A DNA stretch of 38,206 nt from Kofleriaceae bacterium (lineage in GTDB: Bacteria; Myxococcota_A; Polyangia; Haliangiales; Haliangiaceae), in NCBI GenBank assembly GCA_018058095.1, contig JAGPCO010000076.1:1-38206 (forward strand), in the 5' to 3' direction. The notes beneath the pieces are model-generated. The model had not been told where the DNA came from. It ran no database searches and saw nothing but the letters and a program-made list of their open reading frames with translations. The first letter of the stretch is position 1. The number at the start of each line of letters is the position of its first letter. This document shows positions 9,842 to 25,661 of the stretch, piece after piece. The position numbers were made by a program, and so were the translations under genes.

Positions 9842-11275
9842 TCACGGCCCCCCGCGGAACCGCCCGTGCTCGTCCAGCGCGCCGACCAGGCCGAGGTCGA
9901 CCACGACCGGATCGGGCGGCGCCGGATAGGCCGGGATGCGGTAGGCCGAGCGGTGGAGCCGAACCTCGCGCAGGCGGGCCCCCGGGAGCTCGCGCTGGAT
10001 GCGGGCGCGCAGCTCGCGCAGGCCGTCCTCCACCAGCGCCAGCGACCGGGCCCGCCACAGCTTCTTGTACAGGAGGTCGCGGCCCAGGGCGTCGAGGTAG
10101 CCCGGGGGCAGCGGCGGCTCGGCCGTCACCTCGAGCCGGCCGCCGATGACGTCGAACGGCAGGTGGCGGTCGTACGGCGGCGTGACCCGGAGGCGCGCGT
10201 ACATCGGGAAGCTGGAGATCGGGTACAGGCGGAGGCGCTGGTCGAGGCCGAGACCGGCCGACAGCAAGAGCACGACGAGGGCCGCGGCGTGGGCGCGCCC
10301 GACCTGATCCCGCCAGGCCGGCCGGGGCGACGGCGACGCCGGCCCTGCCCCAGCGCCGGCGATCGCGCGGCCGGACCACGCCCGGGCCCGGTCGGCCAGG
10401 CGATCCCAGTCGACGAACACCACCAGCAGGGGCAGCCAGTGCTGGTTCCAGAAGTTCATCACCAGGGCCAGGCCGAGGACCTCGACCGCGACGACCACGC
10501 CGACCAGTAGCCGCCACCCCGGCCGGTGCAGGACGAACAGCCCGGCGACCGGCGCCAGCTGGGCCAGCAGGTTGAGCGCCGCCGCGATCTGCCAGCGCAC
10601 CGGGCTGGCGATCAACCAGGCCGCCAGCGCCGTGCGCGGTTCGCCCCAGGTGGCGTAACGCGAGGCGATCTGGTTGCGCAGGTTGTCGGACAGGACCCAG
10701 GCCAGGTCGAGGCCGCCCGCGTACAGCTTGGTGGCCCCGGCCGAGCCGAACACGAAGGCGATCACGAACGCGCCGAGCACGATGCTCCGGCGATACGCGC
10801 GCCCGTCCGCGTCGGGCGCCGGTGCGCCGCGCCGGCGTCGCCGCCAGGCATCGACGCTCCAGGCGTCGCCGCCGCGGGCGCCGAGGAAGGCGATGAGAGC
10901 GAGCACGACCGGCGAGAACCCGTGTGACCACGGCAGCGAGAACGCCGACTCGTAGCTGGTGAGGAACCACACGCCGAAGACACACGCGGCCGCCGCGGCG
11001 CGACTGAACACGCCGAGCAACATGGCGACGGCGGCCGCGACCGCGATCCACCAGATCGACGTCACCACCGGCGTGGACGGCACGCCGGGCCAGGCCAGCA
11101 TGAGCCCGACCGGCCGGAACATCTGCCGGGGCGCGGCGTCGCCGAGCGCGACCGGGCCCCACTGCGCCAGCCGCGCGAGCGTGAGCAGCGCGCTCACCGC
11201 CAGGCCGATCCGCATCGCCGCGACGGTGCGCGCCCCGCCGCTGCCGAGCACGCTTCGCCGCCACCAGGTCACCAT
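9842..11275 (-). CDS. Polytopic membrane protein, HTTM/gamma-carboxylase-like
   Basis: A 477-aa integral membrane protein with about six to eight hydrophobic helices in the first 350 residues, for example GLAVSALLTLARLA, SIWWIAVAAAVAMLLGVF, SHGFSPVVLALIAFLG, GAFVIAFVFGSAGATKLYAG and VVVAVEVLGLALVMNF. A soluble C-terminal region of about 120 residues begins near YPISSFPMYARLRV. The layout and the SYESAFSLPWSHG segment resemble HTTM proteins, the bacterial relatives of vitamin-K-dependent gamma-carboxylase, but assignment without a search is tentative. A longer overlapping frame (9777-11282) reads as Arg/Ala/Gly-rich shadow and was discarded. The gene follows rpoC after 230 nt and precedes the kinase. 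Confidence 0.8.
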   Translation of the reverse strand: MVTWWRRSVLGSGGARTVAAMRIGLAVSALLTLARLAQWGPVALGDAAPRQMFRPVGLMLAWPGVPSTPVVTSIWWIAVAAAVAMLLGVFSRAAAAACVFGVWFLTSYESAFSLPWSHGFSPVVLALIAFLGARGGDAWSVDAWRRRRRGAPAPDADGRAYRRSIVLGAFVIAFVFGSAGATKLYAGGLDLAWVLSDNLRNQIASRYATWGEPRTALAAWLIASPVRWQIAAALNLLAQLAPVAGLFVLHRPGWRLLVGVVVAVEVLGLALVMNFWNQHWLPLLVVFVDWDRLADRARAWSGRAIAGAGAGPASPSPRPAWRDQVGRAHAAALVVLLLSAGLGLDQRLRLYPISSFPMYARLRVTPPYDRHLPFDVIGGRLEVTAEPPLPPGYLDALGRDLLYKKLWRARSLALVEDGLRELRARIQRELPGARLREVRLHRSAYRIPAYPAPPDPVVVDLGLVGALDEHGRFRGGP

Positions 11276-11435
11276 GCGTCACGGTAGTCCAGCCTCCGCG
11301 CCGCGCGGACGTCGTGGCCAGGGCGCCGTGGGCAAGGTCACCACGCCTGGCGTGCGGCTTGTCATCCGCACGCTGTGCGCGACCGCACCTCCGGTGGCCG
11401 GCCTCGTCGACGGCCGTCCCCCGCGCCGAAACGCC

Positions 11436-11467
11436 GACGGGCCCGGCGTGTCACCGCCGAGCCCGTC
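11436..11467 (-). terminator. Candidate rpoC terminator
   Basis: The arms GACGGGC (11436-11442) and GCCCGTC (11461-11467) pair around a second stem GGCG/CGCC. The structure lies about 40 nt past the rpoC stop on the transcribed strand and is followed by a weak TTT. It is the best candidate for the end of the rplKAJL-rpoBC transcript. Confidence 0.5.
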
Positions 11468-11505
11468 TGCGCCGCCGCGGGTCGCCCCGCGGCGCCGACG
11501 TGGCG

Positions 11506-15728
<4,223 letters not shown>

Positions 15729-15802
15729 GGGGCTCCTGACGGCGACGGGGCGCTAGTGGCTGTGGCTAGGTGATGAAGCGAAGGGAGGGCGAGGCGCCCG
15801 GG

Positions 15803-20011
<4,209 letters not shown>

Positions 20012-20237
20012 GGAGGAGCTGCCTTTGTGCCGAGGGTACGGATGAAGCCAGTGAGCACGAACCGAGCCCGGTGGCTCGGTGATGGGAACGACACGAGCGG
20101 ACTACGAGCAGAGGCTGCGGCGGGGTGTCGTGGAGCCGAAACGGGATCGAGTCGCCACCACCAGGGGGCCAGGCCCACGGTGGTGACGACGACAGGCCCG
20201 CACGTTTCCGGCGACGCAGCGCGACAAACTGGGGCCG

Positions 20238-20266
20238 CGTATAGCACGACGATGGGAAAAACAAGA
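20238..20266 (-). promoter_or_regulatory. Possible separate rpoBC promoter
   Basis: On the minus strand TATACG (20238-20243) is preceded by TG at the extended -10 position. A TTGT-containing -35 region is at about 20259-20266, with spacing 15-17 bp depending on the hexamer chosen. It is the only AT-rich patch in the rplL-rpoB spacer and would give a leader of about 220 nt. Confidence 0.4.
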
Positions 20267-20540
20267 GATCATTGACATGCAAGCTTGCGTGCCAGAAAAC
20301 CGAAACCCTGGCCCCATGGGACGAGACCGAGACACGGGCCGTCCCCGGGATGGCCCCAGCCGTGGTCCAGTCCCGGTCCGGGCGGGCCACCCGGAAAGAG
20401 ACCGTGCCCGGGCGGCCGAGGTGCCGGCCGGGCCGGGGCTAGCGAGCCAACGACGAAGGCGGGGCCACCCAGACATCTCCCATGGCCTCGGCCTAGCCGG
20501 ACCACGAGTGACGCTGAGCCCCCGCCCCCACCACGGGCCT

Positions 20541-20579
20541 GCCCATGCTCGGCCACCACCGGGGTGGTCGGGCCTGGGC
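20541..20579 (-). terminator. rplL-rpoB attenuator-like hairpin
   Basis: About 15 nt past the rplL stop, GCCCA...GGCC-ACCACC pairs with GGTGGT...GGCC-TGGGC, giving a three-part stem of about 14 bp with small bulges and a tight loop. No U-run follows. Its place matches the attenuator between rplL and rpoB known in other bacteria. Confidence 0.55.
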
Positions 20580-20594
20580 GGCAGCCCTGCCGGA

Positions 20595-20975
20595 TTACTT
20601 GATCTCGACCTCGGCGCCGGCTTCCTTGAGCTTCTTGGCGATGTCCTCGGCCTCGGCCTTGGGAATCGCGGTCTTGACCTCCTTGGGAGCGCCATCGACC
20701 ATGTCCTTGGCGTCCTTGAGGCCCAGGCCGGTCACCTCGCGCACGACCTTGATCACGTTGATCTTGGTGGCGCCGCCGTTCTTGAGGACGACGGTGAACT
20801 CGGTCTTCTCCTCGGCGGGCGCCGCGGCGGCGGCCGGGGCCGCGCCACCGGCGACGGCGACCGGGGCGGCCTTGACGCCCCACTTGTCCTCGAGGGTCTT
20901 GGTCAGGTTGACCAGGTCCATGACCGACAGGCCGCTGAGGTACTCGACAACTTGATCTTGGCTGATGTTCGACAT
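20595..20975 (-). CDS. rplL: 50S ribosomal protein L7/L12
   Basis: Stalk protein that recruits translational GTPases; several copies bind L10. The 126-aa product has an N-terminal dimerisation domain ([20 protein letters not shown]), an Ala-rich hinge at about 38-54 and the C-terminal factor-binding domain with [20 protein letters not shown] and a final AGAEVEIK. It starts 72 nt after rplJ and is followed by an attenuator-like hairpin. Confidence 0.98.
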   Translation of the reverse strand: MSNISQDQVVEYLSGLSVMDLVNLTKTLEDKWGVKAAPVAVAGGAAPAAAAAPAEEKTEFTVVLKNGGATKINVIKVVREVTGLGLKDAKDMVDGAPKEVKTAIPKAEAEDIAKKLKEAGAEVEIK

Positions 20976-21047
20976 GACGTTTCTCTCTTCGCTTGCGTGA
21001 TGAAGGCCCGCGGATGCGGGGGTGGGATGGTGGGGACGACCCCGTCG

Positions 21048-21569
21048 CTACTCGCCGGCCTGCTGGCGGCGGCGGGCGTCGACGAGGTAGAGGAAGTTCT
21101 GGGGGCCGGCGATGATGGTGCGGACGAAGTCCGTCGGCGCGGCCAGGAAGGTCATGAGCAGGGTCGACTGCATCTCCGGCTTGCCCGGCATCTTGGCCAG
21201 GGCGTCGATGCCCTTGGCGTCGAGCACCTGGCCGTCGAAGTAGCCACCCTTGACGACCAGCTTGGGCTGGTCCTTGGCCCACTTGAGCGCGACCTTGGCC
21301 GGCGCCTGCGGGGTCTCGGTCGACCAGATGACCGCGGTCGGGCCCTTGAGCAGCTTGCTCATGGGCTCCATCTTCGAGCCCTTGACCGCGATCTTGACGA
21401 GCGAGTTCTTCAGGACCCGGTACTGACAGCCGGCCTTGCGGAAGTCGTCGCGCATCGCCGTCACGGTCGGAACCGTCAGGCCGGCGTACTCCACGAGCAC
21501 GATGCTCTGGACGTCGGTGAAGGCTTCCTTGATCTGGCCCAGCGAAAGTTCTTTGGTTGCTCTATCCAT
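21048..21569 (-). CDS. rplJ: 50S ribosomal protein L10
   Basis: Stalk-base protein, 173 aa, of usual size. The N-terminal part (SIVLVEYAGLTVPTVTAMRD, YRVLKNSLVKIA) is the rRNA-binding domain. The C-terminal helix, which in the family binds L7/L12 dimers, ends NFLYLVDARRRQQAGE. A structured leader precedes it (21590-21720), consistent with feedback control by the L10-L12 complex. Confidence 0.97.
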   Translation of the reverse strand: MDRATKELSLGQIKEAFTDVQSIVLVEYAGLTVPTVTAMRDDFRKAGCQYRVLKNSLVKIAVKGSKMEPMSKLLKGPTAVIWSTETPQAPAKVALKWAKDQPKLVVKGGYFDGQVLDAKGIDALAKMPGKPEMQSTLLMTFLAAPTDFVRTIIAGPQNFLYLVDARRRQQAGE

Positions 21570-21589
21570 GGTGGCCTCGTGGCAAAAGC

Positions 21590-21720
21590 ATCGACCCCTC
21601 GGTCGCTGGACGAACCAGCAGGAGACGGAGGGGTCGGCTGCGCCGCGACGCGCGCGGCGAGAGACATCCCCATCTCCGCAGGCCCCGGAGGGTTTAAGGC
21701 GTCCGGCAATCGGACGCCGC
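21590..21720 (-). ncRNA. L10-leader-like structured mRNA before rplJ
   Basis: Three stems are visible on the transcribed strand: GGCGTCCG/CGGACGCC with loop ATTGC (21698-21718); CTCCG/CGGAG (21675-21691), whose strand carries GGCCTGCGGAGATGG, resembling the conserved L10-binding element of known L10 leaders; and a two-part hairpin GACCCCTC/GAGGGGTC enclosing GCTGG/CCAGC (21593-21635), about 24 nt before the rplJ ATG. Position and elements fit autoregulation by L10. The exact fold is inferred. Confidence 0.6.
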
Positions 21721-21801
21721 CTGCTTCTTCGACGGGTTTGATGGTTGGAGTGGCTGGGAGGGTCGCCCCTGGGTGCCTGGGTGGAGGTTCGTGCGGGCTA
21801 A

Positions 21802-22509
<708 letters not shown>

Positions 22510-22630
22510 GGGGGTGTCTCCGTCTGGTCAAGCGCCGACCGGTGGTCGGCTCCCAGGTGGGTGAGAACGGTTGGGAGCGTGGGGCGGTCGCCCCGGGGGA
22601 GTCGTCGAGTCGAGTCGTCAGGATCCGGGG

Positions 22631-23053
22631 TCAGTCGATGACGTCGAGGCCCATCGACCGGGCCGTGCCGGCGACCGAGCGGGTGGCCGCCTCGATGCTG
22701 GTGGTGTTGAGGTCGGGCAGCTTCTGCTCCGCGATCTCGCGCACCTGCTTGCGGGTGACCTTGCCGACCTTGTTCTTGTTCGGCTCGCCCGAGCCCTTGT
22801 CGATCTTCGCCGCCTTCTTGAGGAGGATCGAAGCCGGCGGGGTCTTGGTGATGAAGGTGAAGGAGCGATCGGCGTACGCGGTGATCACGCACGGGATGAT
22901 CAGGTCACCCATCTGCGCGGTGCGGGCGTTGAACTCCTTGCAGAACTGCATGATGTTCAGGCCGTGCTGACCGAGGGCCGGACCGACCGGCGGGGCCGGG
23001 TTGGCCTTGCCAGCGGGGCACTGGAGCTTGATGAACGCGGTGACCTTCTTCAT
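22631..23053 (-). CDS. rplK: 50S ribosomal protein L11
   Basis: GTPase-centre protein, 140 aa. The Pro-rich N-terminal signature [19 protein letters not shown] and the C-terminal rRNA-binding part ([30 protein letters not shown]) are intact. It starts 77 nt after nusG. Confidence 0.98.
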   Translation of the reverse strand: MKKVTAFIKLQCPAGKANPAPPVGPALGQHGLNIMQFCKEFNARTAQMGDLIIPCVITAYADRSFTFITKTPPASILLKKAAKIDKGSGEPNKNKVGKVTRKQVREIAEQKLPDLNTTSIEAATRSVAGTARSMGLDVID

Positions 23054-23130
23054 GGCGGCGGAAACCTATCTGCTACGTGGCGCTGACCGGACCGTCCCCG
23101 GCGTCGAGGCAGGTGGCCAGCGGGTCGGCG

Positions 23131-23739
23131 TTATGCTTTCTCGACCTGGGTGAAGTCAAGGGGGACCGGCGTGGCCCGGCCGAAAATCGTGACGAGCACC
23201 TTCAGCTTCTGCTTGTCCCCGTTCACTTCCTGGACGGAGCCAGAGTAGTTGGCGAACGGGCCGTCCGTGACGCGGACGGTCTCGCCGACCTCGAACGTGG
23301 CCTTGGCCTTGGTCTTGACCTTGGCCCCGCCGCTGGCGGTGCTGGTCTGGACCCCGGTGATCTGCGACTCCGGCACCGGCGTCGGCTTGGTGCCGCCGAG
23401 GAAGCCGGTGATCTTCGGGGTGTTCTTGACCAGGTGCATGGTGCGGTCCTCGAGGACCATCTGCACGAACATGTAGCCGGGGAAGAACTTGCGGGTCGTG
23501 GTCCGGCGCTGGCCCTTGACCATCTCCGACACGCTCTCGGTCGGGACCAGGACCTCGCCAAACAGCTCCGCCATGTTGGCGTTGCGGGCGCGTTCGAGGA
23601 GCGACAGGCGCGCCTTGTTCTCGTGCCCGGAGTAGGTGTTGACGATGTACCACTTCATCGGCAACGCAACCGCACCGAGCGGCTGGTCGATCGCCGACGA
23701 GACTTCGTCATGCGCGGGGTTGTCCGCCACATCAGCCAT
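23131..23739 (-). CDS. nusG: Transcription termination/antitermination protein NusG
   Basis: 202 aa. The NGN domain begins [20 protein letters not shown] and contains [19 protein letters not shown]. The C-terminal KOW domain has [20 protein letters not shown]. It binds RNA polymerase and, in the family, Rho and S10. The called start overlaps the secE stop by 8 nt. The internal Met28 directly before KWYIVNTY is an alternative start that would give the more usual length; the first 27 residues look like a disordered extension. Confidence 0.97.
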   Translation of the reverse strand: MADVADNPAHDEVSSAIDQPLGAVALPMKWYIVNTYSGHENKARLSLLERARNANMAELFGEVLVPTESVSEMVKGQRRTTTRKFFPGYMFVQMVLEDRTMHLVKNTPKITGFLGGTKPTPVPESQITGVQTSTASGGAKVKTKAKATFEVGETVRVTDGPFANYSGSVQEVNGDKQKLKVLVTIFGRATPVPLDFTQVEKA

Positions 23740-24106
23740 AGATCAACTCCGTGAGGCTCGACCACGCCATGTCGAACGTGAACAGGATCACCGCCGCGAT
23801 GATCGAGATGAGGATCACCACCGTCGTCGCCGAGCGGACCTCTTTGCTGGTCGGCCAGGTGACCTTCTTGAGCTCCGCCGCCACCTCGTTCACGAACCCG
23901 TACACGCGGTCGTTCCGGTACAGCACGGTGATGGCGACGACGGTCGCGACCAGGGCGATCCCCGATGCCACCGCCTCGCTCGGGGCGGTGACGAAGTAAC
24001 CCCAGATCCAGTCGATGCTCCAGCTGGTGATGAAGAACATCGCCAGGGCAGCGCCGAGGTAGAGGAGATGGACCGGCTTGTTGGGTGCGTTTTCTTGCTG
24101 AGACAC
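23732..24106 (-). CDS. secE: Protein translocase subunit SecE
   Basis: Membrane subunit of the SecYEG channel. At 124 aa it has three predicted membrane helices ([55 protein letters not shown]), as in the longer E. coli type. The conserved cytoplasmic amphipathic segment [13 protein letters not shown] precedes the last helix. It lies between tRNA-Trp and nusG, the standard position. Confidence 0.96.
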   Translation of the reverse strand: MSQQENAPNKPVHLLYLGAALAMFFITSWSIDWIWGYFVTAPSEAVASGIALVATVVAITVLYRNDRVYGFVNEVAAELKKVTWPTSKEVRSATTVVILISIIAAVILFTFDMAWSSLTELIYG

Positions 24107-24126
24107 GGTGGCTCTACGGCTTGAGA

Positions 24127-24143
24127 GGACCCGGGCCGGGTCC
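24127..24143 (-). promoter_or_regulatory. Hairpin between tRNA-Trp and secE
   Basis: GGACCC-GGGCC-GGGTCC forms a 6-bp stem 18 nt past the tRNA 3' end. It may aid tRNA 3' processing or limit readthrough into secE. The sequence is nearly identical to the hairpin at 3708-3724 (15 of 17 bases). Confidence 0.35.
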
Positions 24144-24160
24144 CAGGCAGGTCAAGATCG

Positions 24161-24233
<73 letters not shown>

Positions 24234-24320
24234 AAGTGCGAACAACTTCAACGCGTTAGACTGGGCGATCGGCGGGCACTCCTCGGCTGTGTCCTGAAAA
24301 CGGAAGCGGACGTGTACCCT

Positions 24321-24341
24321 ACTTGCGAAGATGACGCAAGT
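24321..24341. promoter_or_regulatory. Inverted repeat ACTTGCG-N7-CGCAAGT upstream of tRNA-Trp
   Basis: Perfect 7-bp arms separated by 7 bp lie about 90 bp upstream of the tRNA, in the gap after the divergent-looking lipoprotein end. On the minus strand one arm contains TTGCGT, a possible -35 box with TACACG 17 bp downstream, so the repeat could be an operator over the promoter of the tRNA-secE-nusG transcript. Confidence 0.4.
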
Positions 24342-24414
24342 GCACGCACCGAAAGTTGCCGATCCGGCCTAACCTCCCGTGCGGGCTGGCGTTCGCGGCG
24401 CGGGATGGGGTCGG

Positions 24415-25260
24415 TCAGCAGCCGGACAACGTGACGAAGACCAGGGTCTGCGGGACCACCGCCAGGCCGTTGACCGCGCCGCAGGTCGTGGCGCCCCGGG
24501 CGCCGCCCAGGACGAAGGGGGCGGCGCTGGCCGGCGCGACCAGCGCGGTGCCGGTGACGCCGGAGGCCGCGAGAGGGCTGGCCAGGCTCAGGCCCTGGTA
24601 CGGCGTCGGCGCGTCGAAGTACCAGGCGTACGGCGGGGTGAGGTTGGACGCCGGCGGGGTCCCATCGATGAGGGCGGTCACCCCGCTGGCGGCGGCGCCG
24701 GCGCTGGTGAAGGCCACCAGGTAGCCGGTGTCGCGGGCCAGGTTCTGGCCGGGCAGCCAGGTCGCCGTCGAGGCGGTGGTCACCAGCTCGAGCGGCTCGG
24801 TCATCGCCGAGGTGCTGGCTGGCATCAGGTGGAGGACCCGCCGGTAGGTGCTGCCGGTGTCGGATACCTCGAGGCCAACCCGAGCGCCGGCGACGTCCGC
24901 GACCTGATAGCGCCCACAGTCGTCGATGCTGCCCACGACGGGCGTGGGCGACATGGCGGCGAACAGGGCGTCGGCGTCGACGCCGCGCACGGCCAGCGCA
25001 CACGGCCCCTCGGTCCCGGTGCAGGCCAGGCCGGTCGGCCGCGCTACTCGCAGCGGCGCCCCGGTTCCGGCGTCGACCAGCTGGCCACACACCGAGGTCC
25101 CTGCCCCGCTGCTCGGGCACGCCGGCGCCGCCGCACACACGGCGTTGGGGTCGGCGTCGACGCCGCCCTGGCTGGTGGCGTCGAGCCCCAGCAGCTGGGC
25201 GCACCCGGGTCCGAGCGCGAGCCCCACCAGGACGAGCAGGCGCGCGCCCACGCCGGTCAT
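24415..25260 (-). CDS. Exported lipoprotein with carboxypeptidase-regulatory-like region
   Basis: 281 aa from the ATG at 25258-25260. The signal peptide MTGVGARLLVLVGLALGPGC has a lipobox-like LGPGC (Cys20). It is followed by AQLLGLDA, a start I associate with myxobacterial lipoproteins. A segment starting VCGQLVDAGTGAPLRVARP and continuing to DDCGRYQVADVAGARVGL looks like a carboxypeptidase-regulatory beta-sandwich. The rest is beta-rich and ends in LVFVTLSGC. Its ATG overlaps the stop of the HMA gene (ATGA), so translation is probably coupled to that gene. An in-frame upstream ATG at 25492-25494 would add 78 Arg-rich residues and bury the signal peptide, so I reject it. Confidence 0.82.
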   Translation of the reverse strand: MTGVGARLLVLVGLALGPGCAQLLGLDATSQGGVDADPNAVCAAAPACPSSGAGTSVCGQLVDAGTGAPLRVARPTGLACTGTEGPCALAVRGVDADALFAAMSPTPVVGSIDDCGRYQVADVAGARVGLEVSDTGSTYRRVLHLMPASTSAMTEPLELVTTASTATWLPGQNLARDTGYLVAFTSAGAAASGVTALIDGTPPASNLTPPYAWYFDAPTPYQGLSLASPLAASGVTGTALVAPASAAPFVLGGARGATTCGAVNGLAVVPQTLVFVTLSGC

Positions 25261-25661
25261 GGCGGCAGCACCTGGGTGGTGGCCCGGTCGGGCCAGCCCG
25301 GCCGCGCCAGCCATGGGTCGTAGCCGACCGCGCGCAACGCGGCCAGCATCGGCGCGGTGGCCGCCTTGGGCGGGCCGAGCGCGGCGTCGTACGAGACCCA
25401 GATGGACTCGGTGTCGACGTCGACGCCGACCTCGTACACCCCCGGCACCTTGGCGAGCGCGGACCGCACTCGTTTGGGGCACTCCTCCGGTCATGTCACG
25501 CCGAGCGCCTTGAGGGTGACCTGGACCAGCTCGGCCGGGCGTGGCCGCACCGCCGGCGCGGCGGCCACGTCGGCGCGGTCACAACCGCTCGACCAGGCGG
25601 CCCCGGCCAGGACCAGCGGCAGCGCGGCCGCCAGCGCCAGCGGGCGCCACGCCGCCCTCAC
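25257..25661 (-). CDS. Candidate selenoprotein: HMA-domain lipoprotein with in-frame UGA (Sec57)
   Basis: One frame of 135 codons from GTG 25659-25661 to TGA 25257-25259 with one internal TGA at codon 57 (25491-25493). Residues 1-27 look like a lipoprotein signal (hydrophobic LALAAALPLVLAGAAWSSGC, Cys27). After a linker comes a full HMA fold: strand LVQVTLKALGVT, then U57-PEE-C61, helix PKRVRSALAKVPGV, strands YEVGVDVDTE and SIWVSYDA, helix PMLAALRAVG, and YDPWLA. HMA proteins have Cys where UGA stands (GMTC-type loop). The start overlaps the upstream stop (GTGA) and the stop overlaps the next ATG (ATGA), so the whole frame behaves as one gene. A SECIS-like hairpin follows the UGA. I infer an exported selenocysteine metal-binding or thiol-redox protein. 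Alternatives are a nonsense mutation of a Cys codon or a read error. Ordinary annotation would call only 25257-25469 from a GTG, losing the signal, strand 1 and both ligands. Confidence 0.7.
25455..25471 (-). promoter_or_regulatory. Bacterial SECIS-like hairpin
   Basis: On the transcribed strand GAGUGC-GGUCC-GCGCUC forms a 6-bp stem (one G-U pair) with a 5-nt apical loop starting GG. The loop begins 25 nt after the in-frame UGA at 25491-25493. Known bacterial SECIS elements have a short stem, a G in the first two loop positions and a UGA-to-loop distance of roughly 16-37 nt; the fdhF loop is GGUCU. I see no clear equivalent of the bulged U of fdhF. Confidence 0.55.

Larger units (their letters stand above)
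20012..20594 (-). other. Long rplL-rpoB spacer without a gene
   Basis: 583 nt with no credible coding frame. It holds a large hairpin just after rplL (20541-20579), an AT-rich patch at about 20236-20285 with promoter-like boxes, and a near-perfect 16-bp inverted repeat CATGCAAG/CTTGCGTG (20276-20291). The remainder would be a long rpoB leader. In E. coli this junction contains an attenuator and an RNase III site; the spacer probably plays a comparable role in setting the L12 to polymerase ratio. Confidence 0.65.

Noticed and set aside
20272-20277. TTGACA on the plus strand in the rplL-rpoB spacer
   Set aside because: There is no plus-strand gene or -10 box downstream, so it is likely chance in an AT-rich patch.
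25257-25469. 70-codon HMA gene starting at the GTG at 25467-25469
   Set aside because: This start drops the first HMA strand, both metal ligands and the signal peptide, and has no coupling to the upstream gene. The longer frame through the UGA explains more.
24415-25494. 359-aa version of the lipoprotein from the ATG at 25492-25494, which overlaps the UGA as ATGA
   Set aside because: This is the main rival to the Sec reading, because it would let the upstream gene end at the UGA. Its 78 extra residues are Arg/Gly-rich shadow, bury a good lipoprotein signal and lie over a recognisable HMA fold in the other frame.
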